A DNA stretch of 64,000 nucleotides from Diplonema papillatum (Eukaryota > Euglenozoa > Diplonemea > Diplonemida > Diplonemidae): NCBI GenBank assembly GCA_030068145.1, contig JAPJBO010000760.1, positions 46,824 through 110,823 on the forward strand, in the 5' to 3' direction. Positions within the stretch are counted from its first letter, which is position 1, and the number at the start of each line of letters is the position of its first letter. The position numbers were made by a program, and so were the translations under genes. The notes under the pieces are model-generated. The model worked only from the letters and a program-made list of their open reading frames with translations. It was not told where the DNA came from and searched no databases. This document shows, in pieces, positions 1-12,906 of this stretch.

Positions 1-214
1 GGCTGGCTGGGGTGGCTGGACAGGCTGGACCACCACTGGGGGGGGGGGGGTCTGGGGGGTCGACAAACACGTGCTCGGCACCCCGGTGCAAAAGACGGGT
101 ACCCGTCCATCTACATGGACTATTGCTCTAGGCCGAAATCCCCTTATAAATCCCTGCCTGTGTTCAACGGAAAAAAAAAAAAAAAAAATCTTCCCGTCAT
201 CATCATCATCATCA

Positions 215-265
215 TTAGTTTTGTATCAGCCGCGCTTGTGCGAGTGACGAGCTCTTATTTTCCCC
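215..265 (+). repeat. Dispersed ~50-bp repeat
   Basis: TTAGTTTTGTATCAGCCGCG and GTGCGAGTGACGAGCTCTTA recur at 8191-8240. Part recurs inverted at 35505-35545 in PLC intron 3. Confidence 0.82.
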
Positions 266-2841
266 TCCCACGAGCATAAGAAAACAGTCCAACCACACCG
301 GCCATTTTTTGGCCAATAAATTGGCCGGCCCATATTCTGACAACAAGTCGAAACCGTCCAAAAAGAACGACCCAATACACGCGAGCGCGAGTTGTCGGTG
401 ACTGTGGTAGTGCCAAAAAGACTGACCGTCCCCCGTCGTGGCTAGACGAAAACACGCAAAAGAAGGAGAAGACAGGCACTGACCGGCAGGCACCCCTTAC
501 TCGTACACAGCATACACCAGCACAAGCGCTGGCCATCACAACGAAAGTCTCGATGGAAACCCACGGTTGCGCCGCGCTGGTCCTAAGACTAGAGCGCCAC
601 TTTCCAGGGGACCGTGTAAATAAAACAAGGACTCACAAAACGAACAAAAGCTCGAATGGCTCCTTGGAAACCGCGTTGCCGACCAGGCCAAATGGACATT
701 TCGCACTGTTTCCGCCGAGTGGCTCAACTTGGGCGACCGCATCCTTATGCAAGGCGTCGAGTTGAAGCAAGACTACGCAGTAGCATTTGTGATCCCTAGC
801 ATCAGGGGACTTTAGAAACCCGGCTTCCCTCACCAACCCTCTCCGTTCCCTTGTTTGCGTGCGCGGGGCGACGGTTCCAGGCACTCAGACACCCACAGGC
901 ACCGCAGAGCCCCAAAACCGGGGTTTTGGCTGAAACCGGCTTTTTTGCTCGGTCAGACAAAAAGTGCTAAAGTCCCCTGTCTAGAATCCAAGAAAAAAAA
1001 AAAAAGAACAGGAAAAGCGGACTTACACAATGCGTGGTGTCCTTTTCTTTCGGCCGATTTCGTGAACGTTTTTGGTAAGCGGCTTTCCAGTGAGCCCACT
1101 TATCCACCCATACGCACGGAATCCACTAAGGGTCATCCGGAGACTAAAAAACCCGGAGTTTCACGCGAACCTTCGCTCTTAAAACCCTTTTTCCCTTTTC
1201 CCTCAGGTCCTATAAATCTCAAAATACTCTACGTTCTGTTTACATACTCCCTCATGTCCTAAATACACCAGTTTCGTTCTATATGTAAAAGTATCTAGTA
1301 AAATGCCGACGCTCACTGCTGCTGTCTGCGCTCGGATCGGCGCCGCTCAGTCCGCCGGCGGCTGCGCCACTCGTTTGTTTGCATACACCTACTAAAAACC
1401 CTGACGCTTGTCACCCGGAGACTCTAAATTCCGGACCCTCAACGAGAACCAGAGGATTAGTTTCCGTTGCAGATTTAGACCGACGGTCTAAATCTGCAAA
1501 CCGGACTTGGCCGGGAAAAAAAAAAAAAATGTTCAAAAAACGGTGTCCAAAGTAAATATAGGCGGGGGGTGTGGTGTTTGTAGCGGAAGGCTGCTGAGCC
1601 TCCGCTGCTGAGACCCAGCCGCTGCCGTTCAATTGTGTTCAGCTTTGGGTCGGCAGGTTGCAGCTGCCACTGTGCTTCATTACCAGATCAAGGTCCTGTT
1701 TGCCAGTTGAGTATCCCACACGAGCTAAGAGTTGCCCATGTATGATAAAGGGGGGCGGAGTTATTTTTGCCCAAATTTTCCGTCGTGCCTTCGGCGCGAT
1801 GTTGCTAAAAATAACGCTAGAAATGTTGTTGTAAGCACGGCGGCGCACACCAAAACTGTGGACCTATTATCATAGGAATCATAGGAAAATAGGTCCCCAG
1901 GTCCACCCCCCTTCAGCTGCCTGATGAGACTGTCTGTTTACGATTTTGACTGTTTTTGGAGCGCAACCCCACAGGGAACCCAGAAGCATCCAGAAACCCC
2001 CGAAACGCTTGATCCAGACTGGTGTAGGTTGAAAAAACGCCCGCAAAATGTGTCGCCAAACTGACGGGGTGACCATAATTGACCCTAAAGGACCCATGAA
2101 GACCCCTCTTTTGCCGAACGAAGTTGTGGAGATGTGTCGGCTCCGCCCCAAGACGCCGTACATCGGCGAAAACGGCACCGAAACACCGCCCAAAACCACC
2201 CCATAGTAACGGTCTAAATCTGCAAACCCTGGAAGCCTTCAAACTAATACCCTGCCGAGAACTTTCACGCGAAAAAAAAAAAGGAAGAAAACCTCAAAGC
2301 AGGGGGATTCGGCCCGCCAAACCATAAAAACGAAAACCGACAACAAGTAACGCTAGAAACAGGGTAAAAGGTGCACGGGCGTGTTTGTTCAAGCGGAGCA
2401 CGATACTAGCTTGGGGGTGACGGAATCTGGTCACCAGACCGGTTGATCAGAAAACTGGCCCCACTGTGCGCCACTGGTAGTGAGGGGATGGCTGGTAGAC
2501 ACCCACTGCGGTGCGCAGCTGTCTGGACTCAAGCTCGCGTACGGGAAACCCGGTATTGTGATGTAGAAAAGACATCTCCTGCCCTGCGGACTAGAAAAAG
2601 AAAGAAACAAAGGAAAGCAAGTCGGGGTTGAGTCCAGCTGCTGGTCACTCAAGCCTTCTCTCCACAAGCAGCTCTGTCGACGTCGACCGCCTCTGCCTTT
2701 ACTCCTTCCGCGGTGTTATTTCAACTCTTCAACAAGACTAGCCACAGAGCCACCAAAAATTTAAAATTGGGGGTTGTGTTCAACAGTGCTCCCGCTAAGG
2801 AAAACCCTGGAAGAATTCCTCAAAAAGCCTTTTCTCTCTCC
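266..2841. other. Intergenic, no gene seen
   Basis: Frequent stops in all frames, A-tracts of 10-14 bases, the palindrome at 1467 and partial copies of the GGAGACTCTAAA motif at ~1135 and ~1417. Nothing supports a coding gene. Confidence 0.6.
1467..1500. repeat. 16-bp perfect palindrome
   Basis: TTGCAGATTTAGACCG, one A, then its exact complement. The right half recurs at 2210-2226, giving a possible 0.76-kb inverted-repeat unit with no coding content. Confidence 0.8.
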
Positions 2842-2925
2842 AAGAGAACCCATTCATGAACGGTCACACGGAGACCCTAAACCCCCGGAATTCTAAGCGA
2901 ACTTTAACCCTAAAAACCGGACCCC
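2842..2925 (+). repeat. Single copy of the ~130-bp repeat family
   Basis: AAGAGAACCCATTCATGAAC followed by GGTCACACGGAGACCCTAAA, matching 46970-47045 over ~80 bp with few changes. Confidence 0.85.
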
Positions 2926-3370
2926 AGACACCGAACCTTTACTGACTACAATAAACGCTGAAAGATTCCTCGGAGGAATTCTGAGGTACTAGTGTAGAAG
3001 TGTAGTTCGCGACCCTGGTACTGGTCATGACATCTTTGCAGAACCTTTACACCTCGATTTTGGCACCTACTGGCTCACAGATTCAAAAATACCCGCGCAG
3101 GGACGTTTTCCAGGACGCGGCTGATGGTACGAGCATTCGAACTTCAAAAGACTTCTTGGCACACTTGGCGTCAAAACTGACTGAAAGGAGAGCAGTGCTG
3201 TCCCCGATGCTTATCAGGAGTTCTAGTGCTCCCAAACAGCACTCCTTGGGCCGAACAGACTGCTGTGGCCGAATGCCAGTTTTTAGCGATCTTCGTACCT
3301 ATTTTTATCGTACCTGAGTGGCACGAAAATGCTCCAAAAACTTCCGCACCCGCGGCAGGTATTTTTTTTT

Positions 3371-3480
3371 GCATAAGCACCTGCTTTGTAGGAAATGCTT
3401 GAGGAGACTGCCAGTCGCGATAGATCAAAGGAGGTAAATGTGCTGTAGCAGGTAAATCTGGGTTTAGTGGCGGGCGTATC
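3371..3480 (+). repeat. Left half of a short inverted-repeat element
   Basis: From GCATAAGCACCTGCTTTGTA to GGGTTTAGTGGCGGGCGTA. The right half is lost at CTCAAAATG. Confidence 0.72.
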
Positions 3481-6400
3481 CTCAAAATGTTCCAAAGGTG
3501 TGCTGTGATGACTGGCAGGAGTGCAGTGATACCCCGAGTGCCTACTTATCATGCAGGGTCAACACCTTGTGTCTTTTTAAGACGCACCCGCAGGGCCGAT
3601 GGCCCCCAATTTTCTTTTTTGGAAAAAAAAAAAAAAAATTGCTCAACTTCCTCAAAAATTACCGCAGTTTTTGTTCCAAATTTTTAAAATTCAAAAAACC
3701 CAAAATTTTCCCGGGGGGTTTTTTTTTTGGCCATTTTGACCCTGCATGTTATCAGGATAGCCGCTCCAAAACCAGCACCTTTGGGCTGAACGCACTGCGC
3801 AAACAGCAGGAACATATTTTATTGGCATTTGCGCTTCCTCCGGCTTTTTTCGGAGGTAAGCGGGAGCACTGATGCTCAATCCAAACTGAAAGAAAACGAA
3901 AGCCAACAACAACAATAACATCAACAATAACATTCCGCACGTCTTCCCTCGCATCGTCTTTGGCCCACAAGGTCTACGGGCTACGGAGCCAGGGGTTGAC
4001 CAGTCAGGCTGTGAAGCTTTTCCCGCGCATGTTCGCCAGCCATCGCTGAATGCGTGCTGCGTCTGCGCTGCCTGCAGTGGGAGGATGCCCAAGTCTCGAG
4101 CTGTCGCTTTCGGCAGCGCTGCTCAGCACCCAAAGTCCGAAAAATGGATTTCTCCATTGCCCAGTGTCCTTCCGCGTGGAGACACCCAGGAGAGCTTCCC
4201 GCAAGGACAACCCTTTCGCGACCGTGATTGGACAGTCGGGATTGCCGGGCGGTTCCATTCATGAGTTCAAACTACTACAGTTTTTGTCAACCGAGGTACT
4301 AGCTGTTGTCCGCGCTCCTCAATTCCACCAGTATTGCGGACGGCCATGCCGCAGCGCTTTCGATGCGCTGGGTGTCCAACGCATGCGTTGCACGAAGCAT
4401 CCGATTCGCAACACAGTACGTCCGGGAGCGCGCAGGGTCTTTCCCCGGCGAGTAAAAAAGTTCATCTTTCCAGGGCAGCTGTTCTCATACGATCTCGCCA
4501 ATGTGGCCGGCGCTGCCGCCAATCGACATATGAACAGTCGGAACTGGAATACGCGCAATGCTCGCTTACACATTTCTACTGTATCCTCTTTCGCAACTCC
4601 CGACACGCATATTTATGTAATTTTGTAATTCAATATCGCACGAGAAAAAGAGAAAAAGGGGTCGGCGGGTAGCGAGAAGCAGTCCACTATTTCGCTCTCC
4701 TTCCCCTACCTGCATACCACTTTCACCCCAGTGCTCCCGTCACTGGAAAGGTCGGCTGTCGTGACAAGAATTCGATCTCGGAAAAACACCGGCTACATGT
4801 AGCCAGCCGATGTTGGAGCTGAATGTACCGGCTGTACGAGAGCTGCAATGAAGAAAACGTAGAGGTAGAGCCCGCCGAAAAAAGATGCGACATGATGACA
4901 CCTCGATGCAGTACCGTCTGCGAGAACGACGGATACATTGGACAATCTCGCAAAGTCACCCTGTGCTCGCTGCTAGCCTACCTGGGGGACTCGATTCACT
5001 GAATGCGAGGTTCGGGCGAGGCGTCAGATTCGGTGCATCTACTTCCTACGTAGTTAAAGTGTGTATTCATCACATACTACCCGCTTTCCAGCCTCAATGG
5101 CCAACCGAAGACCCTAAAACATCGAGCCTCTAAACCACAGTAAGCGCTAGAAAGCGTGGTGGTGTTAAGGGGAAGGAAGCTCTGGGATGCAGTTGTCCTA
5201 TGACTGCGCTGCATGCTACCCGTCTTGAGGGACGTGGCTTGCTTGCGCGAGTGCTCCAAGTGTGCGCAGATGTTAGCCGGGACAACGCATTGCGGGGCTT
5301 CCTGTAGTGCGCTCTTGACGGCCTACACATGGACTCACTCTTCTCAGAGGCCCACGCGGGCTAGGGGTAACCACTGGTAAAAAACCTTAACTCTAAAAAC
5401 CGACCGCTTACTGCAAGAAACAGTCTAAAAAAACGGCCGACGACCCGCAACCATCAAACAGGAGACTCTAAACCCCCGGAGTTTTCAAATGATCTTTCGC
5501 TCTAAAAAACACTACAAGAAACAGTCTAAAAAAAAAGAAAACTGTGTGGAAGCTATCTCGAAACATACCCGGGCCATCGGCTTTAGCGGGAGCACCGTTT
5601 CACTTTGAACAAAAAAAAGCACAAGAAAAACCGTCCTATGAAAGGAGTCGGAAGCCTACATTTACACACCTCTTCTCTATCGACTCTCGATAGAAGCACG
5701 CGAGGCAGTGTTCTACAAACCGACCACTCAAACTAGAATGACAGCAAAAAACGCAAGGTCGGCCTACCAGGTTCAGACGTGTGCCATTTCATGAGTTGCT
5801 TGACGTGTCATTCTCATGGATTGCTTGCTACGTCGCTACAAGTCCTCTCTTTTGACCGCAAGATTATTGAAGATACTACTTTTCGATCTCGGGCCAGATT
5901 GGCGGCCGGAAGCAAATCCCTTTCACGGGGGAACCAAAAAGAAGAAGAACCTGTCTAGAAGAAACCCTGAGCAGCTATTCACCACACCCTCTCGAAATCT
6001 TTTTGACGAGCACAGGTGACAGCCTTTCGCAGCGACGAAGAATTCGTTCGAAAAACAGAAAAGGCCGTAGGTTGCGGCCGTTCTGCAACCTTGTTCCCTG
6101 GTGCGGATGTGGACACGGAAGGTGGAAAAATGAGGTCATGAACCAGGCAAACGAATAAACAGCAAATCGGCTACTGTGTACCCTGCACCCCACGTACAAC
6201 CCCGTGTACTGAGATGAAAGTGCACAATTTTATCTACGTGAAAACCTTGTCCAGGTTTCGAATCAGATGCAAGCCCTACCACAAGTTTGGTTGAATTGTT
6301 TGCCGTTCATCCTTTTAGGAAGCCGGGAATGTGGCTCCTCGCAACTAGCCTCAAAAGTCTGCCTCGAGGCGTTGGACAAACGAAGCTGGAGGAAGCAAGC

Positions 6401-7049
6401 TTTTCAAGGTGGAGGCATTGCTAAACCGTGTCCCTCAGGCCAGGCACCCATGAAGAATATTTTACACGAAACCACCCGAATAAAGAATGTTCTGAAAACT
6501 CTCTCGGGAGTTCTTTTTTTCTCTCTCTATCTCTCTTAAAGTGAGCGGAACGCAATCTGGTCACTTTGAAATCCATGCACCTGCCGAACGGCGGTAGCGA
6601 CGACCACACCCGTGGGTGGCTTAGTGAAAAAAAGAAAAAAAAAAAAAGCAACCCCAAACAACTTCGCCGCAGCAGGGATCTTTATAGCCACAGGAGACTC
6701 GACGGAGTTTGTGTGCGTGCCAACGGTAGCTGACATGGAAAGCGCGTGCAGTGCCAACTCTGCGCCGTACATGCAAGATCGGCTCCGCTCTGCGGGAACA
6801 AGCCTTTGATGGCACATTCTTCGACACGAAAGCACGGCTGGCTGAGGACGCAACCGGTCAGATAACAACCGACTTGCATAACAGCGCGAGTGCTGCGTCC
6901 GCATCCATACCCTTGCGCCTGCTTTGTTTGTTGATGTACACGATCGCAGATCTCAGAAGTATCTGTATCAGACGAATACCAAACACAAAAGAGCCGAAGT
7001 ACTATCACCTGAGTTGCGTTTGTAGTTTGTCGAACAGTAGCTCTACGGG
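3481..7049. other. Intergenic, no gene seen
   Basis: Contains a fragment near 4195-4265 (CCTTTCGCGACCGTGATTGG) shared with 16300 and 44300, the repeat at 5047 and a GGAGACTCTAAAC block at 5461. The 192-codon open frame at 4050-4628 runs through the repeat fragment and is not credible as a gene. Confidence 0.55.
5047..5152 (+). repeat. Dispersed repeat, family of three
   Basis: TACGTAGTTAAAGTGT through AACCACAGTAAGCGCTAG. It is a diverged, shorter relative of 7050-7212 and 9889-10072. Confidence 0.75.
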
Positions 7050-7212
7050 GCCCAAGGCTAAATGCAAAGCGAATTTCTTCTTGGTGTCGGTCGCAACACT
7101 TACAAACATGGCTAGCCGTAGTTAAAGTGTATAAGCATACCTACTACCCTCATACCACCCGCCTCACAGCCTCAATGGTCAACCGGAGACCCTAAAACAC
7201 CGAACCTCTAAA
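7050..7212 (+). repeat. Dispersed repeat, family of three
   Basis: GGGCCCAAGGCTAAATGCAA through ACCACAATAAACGCTAG. Nearly identical to 9889-10072 over ~160 bp, including GCTAGCCGTAGTTAAAGTGT. Confidence 0.88.
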
Positions 7213-8190
7213 CCACAATAAACGCTAGTAACTCTACGGTCAACCGGAAACAGTTAAAAGCGAACTACAACTCTAAAAACCCGGCTTCCCAATCCACAAA
7301 CAACGCTCCCCCCTTTACAAGGTTACCAGCCCCGTCGCGAAAACATCGCAACCGGCGCCCAGTCGGCCCGCCGAAGCTCCGCGCCGAATCCTGATGCGCT
7401 TTTGAAGATCCCCGCCAGGCTGGCAGAAAAAAGAAACGCTAAAAAAAAAGAAAAAGAAAAAGAAAAAACGAAGCAAAAAAAAACAACACAAAAAAGAACA
7501 AGAATGCGGCAGTAAATGCTGCGGATCCTCAGAAGGGTTTGCGCTAGTAGTCGATTGCCCTCCCCCCCCCCTCACTATTTTCTGTTCTCTTATGGGGGCA
7601 CGGCGCTGCTTTAGCAGACCCTCCTTTTTTCAGCCCGTCACATCCCCACGCTCTCCCTCAGTCACCCCAATACACACACAGCGTGTATTCGAACCGCTCT
7701 TCGCCGCGCGTGGCTGGACTGGAGTCCTCCTTCTGGCCGCCGTGACCACTCTCTCCCTCTTTGCCCAGCTTCTCCCTCAAACACCGTCAACCAATATACA
7801 CCGGATCGTCCAACTTTACCCGCACCTCCCCCTAGGGCTTACACTCCACGTGTCGAACGTGTGGATTTCCACACGTCAATCTTTTGAATTTCCCGTGAGA
7901 GGCAGTGCTCTGCCTAAACATTAAACCAAGATTCCCCCCCCCCCACGTGTGCTTCCACATGTGGATTTTGCTTTATTTTTCCCTCCACATGTGCTTGCCA
8001 CAGGTTGGTCCACATGCAGGGGAGTCTAGGCCCACAAGGCGCTAAGGCTGCAGCCAGGTGTCGCCAAGTCCAGTAGTGACGCTATTTTTTTTTTTTTTTT
8101 TTTACCAAACATGAAATGTTGGAGGAAATGAGAAGCTCGTCGCCGCAAACCGCGTTCAACGAAAACAACTCTCTCTTCACATCATCACCA

Positions 8191-8240
8191 CTAGTTTTGT
8201 ATCAGCCGCGGTTGTGCGAGTGACGAGCTCTTATTTTCGC
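8191..8240 (+). repeat. Dispersed ~50-bp repeat
   Basis: Second copy of the 215-265 repeat, differing at one or two sites. Confidence 0.82.
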
Positions 8241-8358
8241 CCGCCGCACACAGGGGGGGGAAAGGTTTTTCCCCCTCGAACCTTAAGCGTCCACATGTGG
8301 ACCACACATATTTTCTCTGAGACCGAAAACGGAGCGTAAGCCTGCCTCCTCCCCCCAT

Positions 8359-8400
8359 CTAACGATGTCTAACGACGTCTAACGACGTCTAACGACGTCC
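8359..8400 (+). repeat. Short tandem repeat, four units of 11 bp
   Basis: CTAACGATGT then CTAACGACGT repeated three times, each separated by one base. Confidence 0.9.
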
Positions 8401-9050
8401 CTACTTTTTTTTTGTATTGCCGCGCTTGACAACAACTGCTGCGTCTTCATTCCGTCTTTCCCCCTCGAAGCATTTTGCGAAGGGCTTTTCCTTCACTCTA
8501 AAGAAAGAGATCATCTTGAGAACGGACTACTGATGACCGCAGCGAACTGGTGTATTTGACACACCATCAGATGCCTTACCCGTGTGCGGCCTGGCCTGGC
8601 CCCGAATGCGAACCTTTTCGGCGCGAAAGAAAATGTCCTTCCGTCCGCAAAGGGTCTTTTTTTATGCAAAGATACGATACCCTCTACACCCGGAGACTGT
8701 AAGCCCCGGATCTTCAAGCGAACGCACACTCTGCAAAATGTGTGGACGTGCATCATGATGAGATCGGCCCCAAAACTTGCAAAATCCTGGACCAAAATCA
8801 TGGACTTACGCTTGAAAAGTACTCGTCCGGTAGTAGCCGAAGTCGACCTGAAGCCCGATCGGTTAAAGAAGACGGTGCCACCCACGCTTCGGGGGTGCAT
8901 CAGAACCTGCACAATGAACAGGGTAAAAACAGGTCGGGACGCACACAATGGGCATTCTTTCGTATTTTGTATCAGAAAAAGCCAAACAAAAAAAGAAAAC
9001 GCGAAAGGACGGTGCTACGGCATGATTCGGCAACCGCTGCTAAACGCTAA

Positions 9051-9096
9051 GTGCATGCTAATCCATGTGGTTCATGTACTTAAAAGAACTCAGTGC
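9051..9096 (+). repeat. ~48-bp dispersed repeat, copy 1 of 4
   Basis: GTGCATGCTAATCCATGTGG through AAAAGAACTCAGTGC, in isolation from any gene. Confidence 0.85.
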
Positions 9097-9888
9097 AAAC
9101 GAACATGACGTGGGCGGGAGAGCGTACGACAACTCTATGGCACCATAAAGTCCAGAAAGTCCATGGGAAAGAAAACCAAAAATACCGTCACTAAAAGGCA
9201 TGAGAAAACGATCAACCGGCACGCACAAACAAAACGAAGCGCCTGTCTTTTTCATATCGCAGCGCAACCGCACAAATTAGTACCCTTTTCGTGACTTAGA
9301 TAACAGCTCGCGAGAGCAGGGCGCTTGAACACTTGGCGACCACATCACCACCTTTTTCTTTTCTGCCTCTGACTCTGGATGATGCTCACCGCCATCAGCA
9401 TCAAATCGTGACCAGATTTCGGCGAGTTTTTTCTGTCTTTTTTCCCCCCTCGGCAAGGTTTATTCTAGGATTCTGGATTTTCGGTTTTGAGGGGCCGGCT
9501 CCATTCACTGACCAAATCTTCCGCGCATACTCATACATTCCTGCAGTTTTCGGCGAAGTCCAGCTCTTCCTCTGTCAAGTTCAGTGGCGCGCTTGCCCAT
9601 TGCATGATTGCATGACAGTGTCGGACGGGGTCCGCGTCTCCAGAGCAGACACGTGACCATGATTGGAAACCAGGCCGCACAACGCAAAAAAAGGCGGAAC
9701 ACAGCGGGAAAAGGGTCGGCAGCTACTGCCACCGCTCTGCAAATGAGTACCACACTATGCAAAACCCCGACGAGACGAAAGTCAGTGTCGTCAAACGAAC
9801 CCGAGAAAGGGACGCTGCTGCAAGGCAAAGGCAGCCAGCACATGGTGTAACAATAATGGCAACCCCTGCTCAACATGCATGCGCGTGG

Positions 9889-10072
9889 GGGGCCCAAGAC
9901 TAAATTCAAAGCGAATTTCTTCTTGGTGTCGGTCGCAGCACTTACAAACATGGCTAGCCGTAGTTAAAGTGTATAAGCATACCTACTACCCTCATACTAC
10001 CCGCCTCACAGCCTCAATGGTCAACCGGAGACTCTAAAATACCGAACCTCTAAACCACAATAAACGCTAATA
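9889..10072 (+). repeat. Dispersed repeat, family of three
   Basis: Same order as 7050-7212, with the shared TTTCTTCTTGGTGTCGGTCG and CCTCAATGGTCAACCGGAGA blocks. Confidence 0.88.
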
Positions 10073-12330
10073 AGAGGTGTCGCACATATTCTTGTGATGC
10101 GTCGCGTTCTGCAGTGGGGGCACAGATTTTTCTGAGTACTAAAATCTGGAAGTTGCTGGACTCCTTTGGACTCCTTGGCCCTCAGAAGACTCTCAATATT
10201 TTCTTGGGGGTCCCGCTGGACTGTTGGACCCCCCCTCGAATAAACCCTGCCTCGCCGGTTCTTAAAGTCTTGGACACGGCAATCACTCGCTCACCCTTTG
10301 GACACATCCTCCTCTCTTCCCTTCCAAACCCATTGTTCACTACGATGCCACACGACACCACGTGTGCACATCATGTTAACGACTTTGCTTTGTGCACATG
10401 AGACACAACGACATTACTTTGTCTGAGTCTAGAGGTCCCTCTGACATTAGCGAACTTGGCCCCCTGGGCAAGCCAACACCATATTTCTGGCAGAATTTTA
10501 GGGAAAACGCTCACCGGCATATATCTGTGTGACGGGGTTCCGAAAAGACGTATCAATCTAGATCGTGGCCATTACCCCCCTTCCCCGGGAACATCGTCAG
10601 CAGAGACCCCAAAAGGGAAGCGCCGATCGTAGCTCAAGCGCCCCTAAACGCCCTGCACGAATTGGTTCCTCTAGACTCGCCAAAGGTACACACGAGGCAT
10701 ATGTACACATGACACATGACATGTACGCACTCCCGATATGTTAACGACTTTACGTTGTTCACATGGGGCACGCGTGCCTGTCTCTCTTGACAATCTTGTT
10801 CCCTTCCTTCCTCCCATAACATACGCCCGCACCCAATTACCGATTGTTCACCTCCCTCTCACATCACCCCTTATCCGCAGCTTCGGTCGCAGAAACCGAA
10901 AGCGTCTTCGTCGTCATCCTCAACCCCCCCCAAAATTGCTCCAGCACGTCGCCTACATCTTTATCCCCATGCGTTCTGGCGAGACGCTGGTTTTGGTCGA
11001 TAACCTCATCGGCGGTGACGGCATCAGGTGATCTCGTAACCCTGTTAGCTGGCCACGTGCTGGATGCGGTCATTGGCCGCCCGCAAGGGTATGGCCACCT
11101 TTCGGTGTCACTCACTCACCCGTAGGCCCTCGCAGTGTGGCCAGGCTAGTGCACTGTGTAGCCGTCCTGCCACTCCTGACCACCGAAGAAGAAAGCCGAC
11201 GAAGAAGCTCTGGGTTGCTGAGGCAGCTGAAGCTGCGGGACTGATGGAGGTGATGCGACACCGTAAAACTTACACACGATTCTTGAAGATGCCTCCCCCG
11301 GTGCATTCATCGACGGAGGCTTACGCCCCGGCACTGCAAGCATATCCCATATTTTGCGTGGGGCTGACAGCACGTCTCCTCCTTCGCAACCTGCAATGAC
11401 TGCCCACCTCGAGCGCAATATCCTGCCAGGCAGGCGGTTACTCGAACACGACAAAAAAAAAAAAAAAAAAAAAAAACAAGTATTCAAGCCACACCACAGC
11501 AGATCTACCTTCCTCCCCTCCCCACTGGCAATTGCTGGCGGCCCCAAATCCGTCGTTACCACTTGCAGGTGCGTGCGCCAGCGCTGCACTCTGAGGTGGG
11601 GAGGTCGTCTCTTGTCAGTGGGGACAGAATCCACCCGCCATGGGCCTATGGATCCCCCCCCCCCCTTCCTGCAAATTCCGCAGAAGAATGCCGATTCATA
11701 ATACTCGATGCAGAGGTTTGATCGATTATAATGCAAGTATTCTGCAGCCGCAGTCTGCAGTAATGTGACAGACAGCGGCAGGTAATGCGGTGCAGTCCCA
11801 GGGAATCGAGGCGAACAGGCTCACTGATGGTGATCTCTTTGGGCCTGCTTCCCCACCTTCCCCGGGATCCATGTGACATGCGTCACGTTGCCGAATAGCA
11901 GTACAGCAACACTTACACTTCCACGCATCACAGGCTCCCCTATGGAAGTCGTGATGCGTGATGTGTACTGTGCAGCACCACTGGCTCCAGATGGCTAGCC
12001 TGGCACTCGCGGTCGCTGAGACGAGTAAAAGAAGTTCGCTCCGGGGATTAGGGAATCAAGTCAGCACGATGCGGGCACCGTCCGCTCTGCCGTGTGTGGC
12101 TAACCACCATGAGCATGAGCGAGCCCAGCCCGCAAATGCATTCGAAAAGAAGATGATTCTCATGCGTCTTACTCAGAGCCAAGACGTCCCACGGGGTAGG
12201 GACGGTAACACAACTATTTGCGCCAGTCAAGAATCCAAGCAGTCCCGCACCGTTGGAAGAACGAGCAAACAAAAGGAAGCGACCGCAATATTTCCCCCCT
12301 CTTCTCCTTTTGTAAAAGCACCTGCTTTTG
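10073..12330. other. Intergenic, no gene I can support
   Basis: A 30-bp block TGTTAACGACTTT is duplicated at ~10375 and ~10738. The open frame on the minus strand at 10864-11115 and that on the plus strand at 11064-11399 look mildly coding-like, but overlap each other and lack splice or family support. Confidence 0.45.
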
Positions 12331-12505
12331 TAGAAAATACCCGAGGGGGCTGCCAGTTGCAAATTCTCAAAGGAGGAAAATGACCTTAGTGGCGGACGTA
12401 AGCGTTCAACAAGAAGTGACTCCACTTTGTAGTTGTATTGGTTTCTCCCCCCCCTGTATCCTCCGTCGAAATAGGCACAAGGCAGCCCCTCGAGTATTTC
12501 TTCTT
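12331..12505 (+). repeat. Short inverted-repeat element, fuller copy
   Basis: GAAAATACCCGAGGGGGCTGCC at the left and GGCAGCCCCTCGAGTATTTC at the right, the longest inverted match in the family. Internal blocks CTCAAAGGAGG, GTAAGCGTTCAAC and TTTGTAGTTGTATTG are shared with the other copies. Confidence 0.78.
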
Positions 12506-12720
12506 CCTTTTTTCTTCAGAGCCTGCCTCCCACTTCTTACCCCACTTTCCTTGTTTGTCCTAACATCCGCGTCCGTTCTGTGCTGCTGTAAAAAGAACAC
12601 CGTGCACCTGACATTGTGATGATACCACGACGCGGCCAACTATCGATCCAGTTACGGAACAGGTGCATTCGGCGGCCGACTCTTACCATTGGACGCTCGT
12701 TTCCTGCTGTCAAAAGACAG

Positions 12721-12864
12721 CAGCGCGCATCGGCCGTACAGGCTCGTGTGAAGGAGGAGGCTCTCAGGGAAGTCGAGGCAGCATGGGCACATGCGCGAAA
12801 CGTACAGGCATTTTTGCGGAGGCAGAAGTCCAGCGTATCCGTTCTGCGTCACCTGAGGCAAAAG
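12721..12864 (+). CDS. Candidate coding exon, unknown protein
   Basis: 48 codons of charged helical sequence (QRASAVQARVKEEALREVEA onward), preceded by a pyrimidine-containing AG and followed by a consensus donor GTGAGA in phase 0. It joins in phase 0 to the next open segment at 12907. I do not recognise the product. It could instead be a decayed exon. Confidence 0.33.
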
Positions 12865-12906
12865 GTGAGAGATGGGTTCAGATGACACGCCACCGACTGC
12901 TTGCAG

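Larger units (their letters stand above)
7213..9888. other. Intergenic, no gene seen
   Basis: Pyrimidine-rich tracts, several TCCACATGTGGA palindromes (about 7949 and 8290), T and A homopolymers and the repeats listed separately. A ~65-bp block near 9190-9260 (AAACAAAACGAAGCGCCTGT) recurs near 40200-40240. Confidence 0.55.

Noticed and set aside
4050..4628. 192-codon plus-strand ORF
   Set aside because: Runs through a dispersed repeat fragment, shows no domain, and its codon use does not resemble the supported genes.
10864..11115. Minus-strand ORF with a plausible charged sequence
   Set aside because: 83 codons, no family, no consistent neighbouring exon, and overlapping frames on the other strand are equally open.
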